This document shows, piece after piece, positions 8,341 through 10,764 of a DNA stretch of 10,764 bases. The position numbers and the translations under genes were made by a program. The notes beneath the pieces were generated by a model, which worked only from the letters and a program-made list of their open reading frames with translations, was not told the DNA's origin and searched no databases. The DNA is taken from positions 1 to 10,764 of the forward strand of contig JASJFT010000473.1 in the NCBI GenBank assembly GCA_030770425.1, read 5' to 3'. Numbering within the stretch: the stretch's first letter is position 1; every line of letters starts with the position of its first letter. The DNA is from Darksidea phi (lineage: Eukaryota; Ascomycota; Dothideomycetes; Pleosporales; Lentitheciaceae).

Positions 8341-8900
8341 TCCTTAAAGATTCGATCTTCTACTAAGAGTATCTACTACTTCGTTTAATATTTCTAACTA
8401 GTAACTTATTTTAAAGTCGTAATCTATTAGTAATTCTAACTATCGAAATTATTATTAGTTAAGTTTCTTTATAATTATAAAACTTATAAGATTCTAGTAG
8501 TCTATAATTACTTTAATCTTATACTTAACTCCTATAAGCTATAGTCTCTATTATTTAAATACTAATATAATAGTACTAAGTTTTTTATTATAAATATTAT
8601 AGTTTACCTCTTCTTTACTAAACTTATATAAATAATAGAATACTAGTCTCTATTTTCTATCTTCTCCTTATTAGGTAAGTATTACTTCTAGTATATAATC
8701 TAATATATCCGTCTCTACTTTAAGAGGTCTTATTAGATTATATATCTATAATATAGGTATTAATATAAATAGATTTTTAAGCTTATCGAAAGCTTCTTAT
8801 TATTTCTAGTTCTATTAAAATTCTTTTTCCTTCTTAGTTACCTTTATAAGTAGAGATATAGTCTTTAAGTAGTCTCTAATAAACTTCTAATAGAAGTTAG
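8341..8900 (-). pseudogene. RNase H relic, element B
   Basis: RNase H removes the RNA strand after reverse transcription. In the - strand frame the domain starts with E-T-D at 8707-8715 (first catalytic Asp at 8707-8709), then DYILEVILTQQGE, YYLYKFSKEEVNY, and an IIDYQNLISF block corresponding to the D-H-x-L stretch. It closes with V-D-T-L-S-R-R near 8356-8376, the well-known DALSR ending of Ty3/gypsy RNase H. Element A has lost exactly this domain. Confidence 0.88.
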
Positions 8901-9720
8901 TAAATTCTAAAAAGAATTATACGTCCTTAACTAATATTAAGATTAGCTATTCCCTTATAGTCTATACTTTCTTAGGGTCTATAGATACTCCTTCTTACAA
9001 AATAATAAAACCTAGATATTTAATTTCTATTCTATAGAATTCGTATTTATCTAGGTAAAGTAGTAATCTATTTTATTATAGCTTTCGTAGTACTTTCTTT
9101 ATATATTCTTTATATTCTTCTAGTATTTCTTTACTATATATAAGAATATTATCTAGATATACTATATAGAATATATTTAAGTATTTATTTAATATTCTAT
9201 TAATAACTAACTAAAATATTACTAGTATATTTATTAGTCTAAATAGTATAACTCTATACTTATAAAGTTTATATCGGGTCTTAAATACTATATACTTCTT
9301 ATATCCCTTTACTATTTAAATTCAATAGAATTCTTTCTAAATATTAAATTTTATAATCTACTTAACTTCTTAGAACTAGTTTATAAGCTCTCTAATTAGT
9401 AGTAGCGAATATTTATTTTTCTTTATAATATTATTTAAGTATTTATAGTCTATATAAAGTTATAACTTTTTATTCTTCTTTAGAATAAATAAAACTAGTA
9501 ATATTATAAAGCTTTAACTTTCTCTAATATATCCTCTTTTTAAGTTTTTTATTAGGTACTCTTTTAATTCTTCTTATTAATCTATTATTAACGAGTATAT
9601 AGGTCTAGGCTTAAGCTTTATACCCTATTCTAAGTATATCTTATAATTCTATTTCTAGTACTCTAGTAAATTAGTATCTAGATATTCTTTAAATAACTCT
9701 TAGAACTTCTCGTAGTCTCG
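8901..9720 (-). pseudogene. Reverse transcriptase relic, element B
   Basis: RT blocks run right to left: KPRPIYSL near 9590-9615, EELKEYLIKNLKRGYI near 9530-9580, LFILKKNKKL and L-Y-I-D-Y near 9450-9500 (from LCIDYR), YKLYKYRVILFRL near 9235-9275, and Y-L-D-N at 9148-9159 for the YLDD active site. As in element A the last Asp is now Asn (GATGAT to GATAAT). Then comes the connection with YLGFII and a VSIDPKKV block near 8960-9030, and EFTNFY near 8890-8910. A surviving TGA on the - strand near 9322-9324 probably replaces a CGA Arg codon. Confidence 0.92.
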
Positions 9721-10240
9721 AGATATTATTAGTTATAGTCCTTTCTATACGGTCGCGACTTTTTATACTATAATAATATTAACTTTTTATAAGTTCTTTT
9801 TATAGATTCTCGTAATCTTATAAGATAAAATTAAGTCTATCCTCTCTTTCTAGGGTATATACTAGATCTTATAGCTAGATCTTTTTAGTCTTCTAATTTC
9901 TATAACTCGAGCTATCTATTTATAGCCTAGTACTTTATATAGCTTCTAATCTATTTATAGATTATATATCGTTAGTTAGTTATAATTAATAATTATATCG
10001 GTATCTTTAATCTCTATAATATTAAATCTATAATAGTCTCTAATATTTTTTATCTTTAAGGTTACTTTTTATATTTTAAGACGAATTATACCTCTTTTAT
10101 ATTCTATAGATAATCTATCTCTAAGATTTACTTATATAGATTTTTCTTTAACTTAGTAAGGAATCTTATATTCTTCTACTAATTTTAATAATAGGAGTAT
10201 AAACTCTACTCTACTATTTATAATAGCTTAGACTTTTTAT
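9721..10240 (-). pseudogene. Aspartic protease relic, element B
   Basis: At 10198-10227 on the - strand the frame reads A-I-I-N-S-R-V-E-F-I, matching the D-S-G-A/V-x-F-I signature; the catalytic Asp codon at 10216-10218 is now AAT. About 60 codons later comes D-I-I-I-N-Y-N, then LTIYN (near 9960-10010), the I-L-G-M-x-W-L stretch that ends this protease fold in Ty3/gypsy elements. A linker to RT follows with EKFQELFKEYLDTN near 9675-9715. The frame is the same as that of RT and integrase. Confidence 0.8.
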
Positions 10241-10640
10241 TTATAAATTCGTACGTCTACCTCTAATCTAGTTAGTTATTAGATATTTCCTTATATAATT
10301 TAAAGAGTCGTCTTTTAGGTACTTTTATTAGTATAACTCTTACGTAGCTAATAATAACCTAGTTTTTTAGCTTATTATTATAGAGGTTCTAATCTTTAGG
10401 GTTCTTTTCTAGTTCTCTAGTCTTATTTTATTAAGTAGGCGACTTATCTATCTATTCTATTTTTAGATCCGGTACTCTTCTAATTCTTTAAGATATTTCC
10501 TAATTTAGCTCTTATAATAGTTCCCCTTTTAGTAATAGTATATTCTAATTAATAGATTTTATCTTATTTTTATTATTCTAGGTATTATAATATCCCTACT
10601 ATATATCTAGGACCCTTAGCTATCTACTAATTTCTAGATT
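10241..10640 (-). pseudogene. gag C-terminal relic of element B
   Basis: The - strand frame of the protease continues upstream as a Lys/Gln/Arg-rich, protein-like reading (LKNQKSTGSKNRIDRQ near 10450-10500, QQQAKKLGYY near 10345-10385). This is the expected place for the end of gag, but I cannot place a CCHC knuckle or a capsid domain. The reading stops with the RIP block at about 10,640, so most of gag and the 5' LTR are missing. Confidence 0.5.
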
Positions 10641-10764
10641 CTTTTGTTATACGTTGTACGTACCTTTATACGGGATCCGGGTTAGGACCGATAGAACGTT
10701 TGTCGCACCGTTGGTTTCTGATAGGTCAAGATCAAGTCAACGAATTCTATTACTAGAATAACCA
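10641..10764. other. Non-RIP flank
   Basis: From about 10,641 CpA and TpG are back at ordinary frequency (for example TTGTTATACGTTGTACG, then several within the last 60 bases) and GC content rises. I see no domain, RNA gene or repeat in these 124 bases. The change in base use marks the edge of the RIP-affected repeat. Confidence 0.8.

Larger units (their letters stand above)
1..10640. other. RIP-saturated AT-rich block
   Basis: Across this block CpA and TpG are almost absent on the given strand. The survivors I found begin at about 1659, 3911, 5300, 5385, 7134, 7286, 7418, 7547, 8337, 8998 and 9323. TpA is correspondingly very common. This is the known product of repeat-induced point mutation, the premeiotic fungal defence that converts CpA to TpA in duplicated DNA on both strands. 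Only one ATG (7133-7135, +) and one CAT (7547-7549, an ATG on -) remain, so no standard start codon is available to a protein gene. Every coding feature listed inside is a relic whose stops are mostly former Gln or Trp codons. My survivor count is by eye and may have missed a few. Confidence 0.95.
7480..10640 (-). mobile_element. Element B: host chromovirus, 5' side
   Basis: This is the upstream part of element B; its downstream part lies at 1-1538 on the other side of element A. Protease, RT, RNase H and integrase follow each other from right to left in one - strand frame (codon top positions 0 mod 3). The frame is kept over more than 2.5 kb with no indel that I noticed. Sequence blocks differ clearly from element A, so the two are separate families. 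The right end stops at about 10,640 inside the gag region, and no 5' LTR is seen. Confidence 0.88.

Noticed and set aside
10505..10550. CCHC-like string (YYYxKGNYYKS) on the - strand, possible gag knuckle of element B
   Set aside because: It is in a different frame from the element B protease and RT, and two of the four ligand positions are Ile codons that RIP cannot make from Cys.
1..10640. A natural AT-rich origin, mitochondrial DNA or centromere repeat as the cause of the AT richness
   Set aside because: The lack is specific to CpA/TpG, while CpG, CpC and CpT remain, and the block resolves into two retrotransposons with readable domains. This fits RIP and not simple AT bias.
10682..10764. 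Open frame on the - strand running off the right edge (26 codons to a TAA)
   Set aside because: Too short, no start, no recognisable motif, and not in the frame of element B.

Overview
This window is about 10.6 kb of AT-rich, gene-dead retrotransposon DNA from a filamentous ascomycete (Pezizomycotina), followed by about 120 bases of ordinary-looking sequence at the right edge. The key clue is dinucleotide content. From position 1 to about 10,640 I find only about a dozen CpA or TpG dinucleotides on the given strand, while TpA is everywhere. This is the mark of near-saturating repeat-induced point mutation (RIP), which turns CpA into TpA on both strands. A result is that the whole stretch holds one ATG on the + strand (7133-7135) and one on the - strand (CAT at 7547-7549), so no normal protein gene can be there. 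The coding relics can still be read if TAA and TAG are taken as former Gln or Trp codons, TAT/TAC as possible former Cys or His, and ATA as possible former Met or Thr.

Two Ty3/gypsy chromovirus-type LTR retrotransposons are present, one nested in the other. Element A (1544-7474, + strand) is complete at its ends. It has two direct 449-bp LTRs (1544-1992 and 7026-7474), a 5-bp target duplication AGTAA on both sides, and a polypurine tract just before the 3' LTR. Inside lie gag with a CCHC knuckle, protease, reverse transcriptase, the end of integrase and a chromodomain. About 1.1 kb covering RNase H and the first part of integrase is missing near 5345. Element B lies on the - strand and was the target: its protease, RT, RNase H and integrase run from about 10,230 down to 7480. 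Its integrase then resumes, in frame, at 1538 and goes on to a GPY/F module, a chromodomain, a polypurine tract and the first 128 bases of an LTR that runs off the left edge. Element A therefore inserted into the integrase gene of element B.

The most interesting point is that both elements carry, between the chromodomain and the 3' LTR, the relic of an extra gene on the opposite strand from gag-pol. It reads as a lysine-, arginine- and glutamine-rich, probably coiled-coil protein. The two elements are clearly different families, so shared position and orientation suggest a real accessory gene of this chromovirus group.

At about 10,640 the RIP signature stops abruptly and CpA/TpG return to normal. 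Element B is cut off there within its gag region, without a visible 5' LTR. All protein calls were made by eye from translated motifs; no database search was run.
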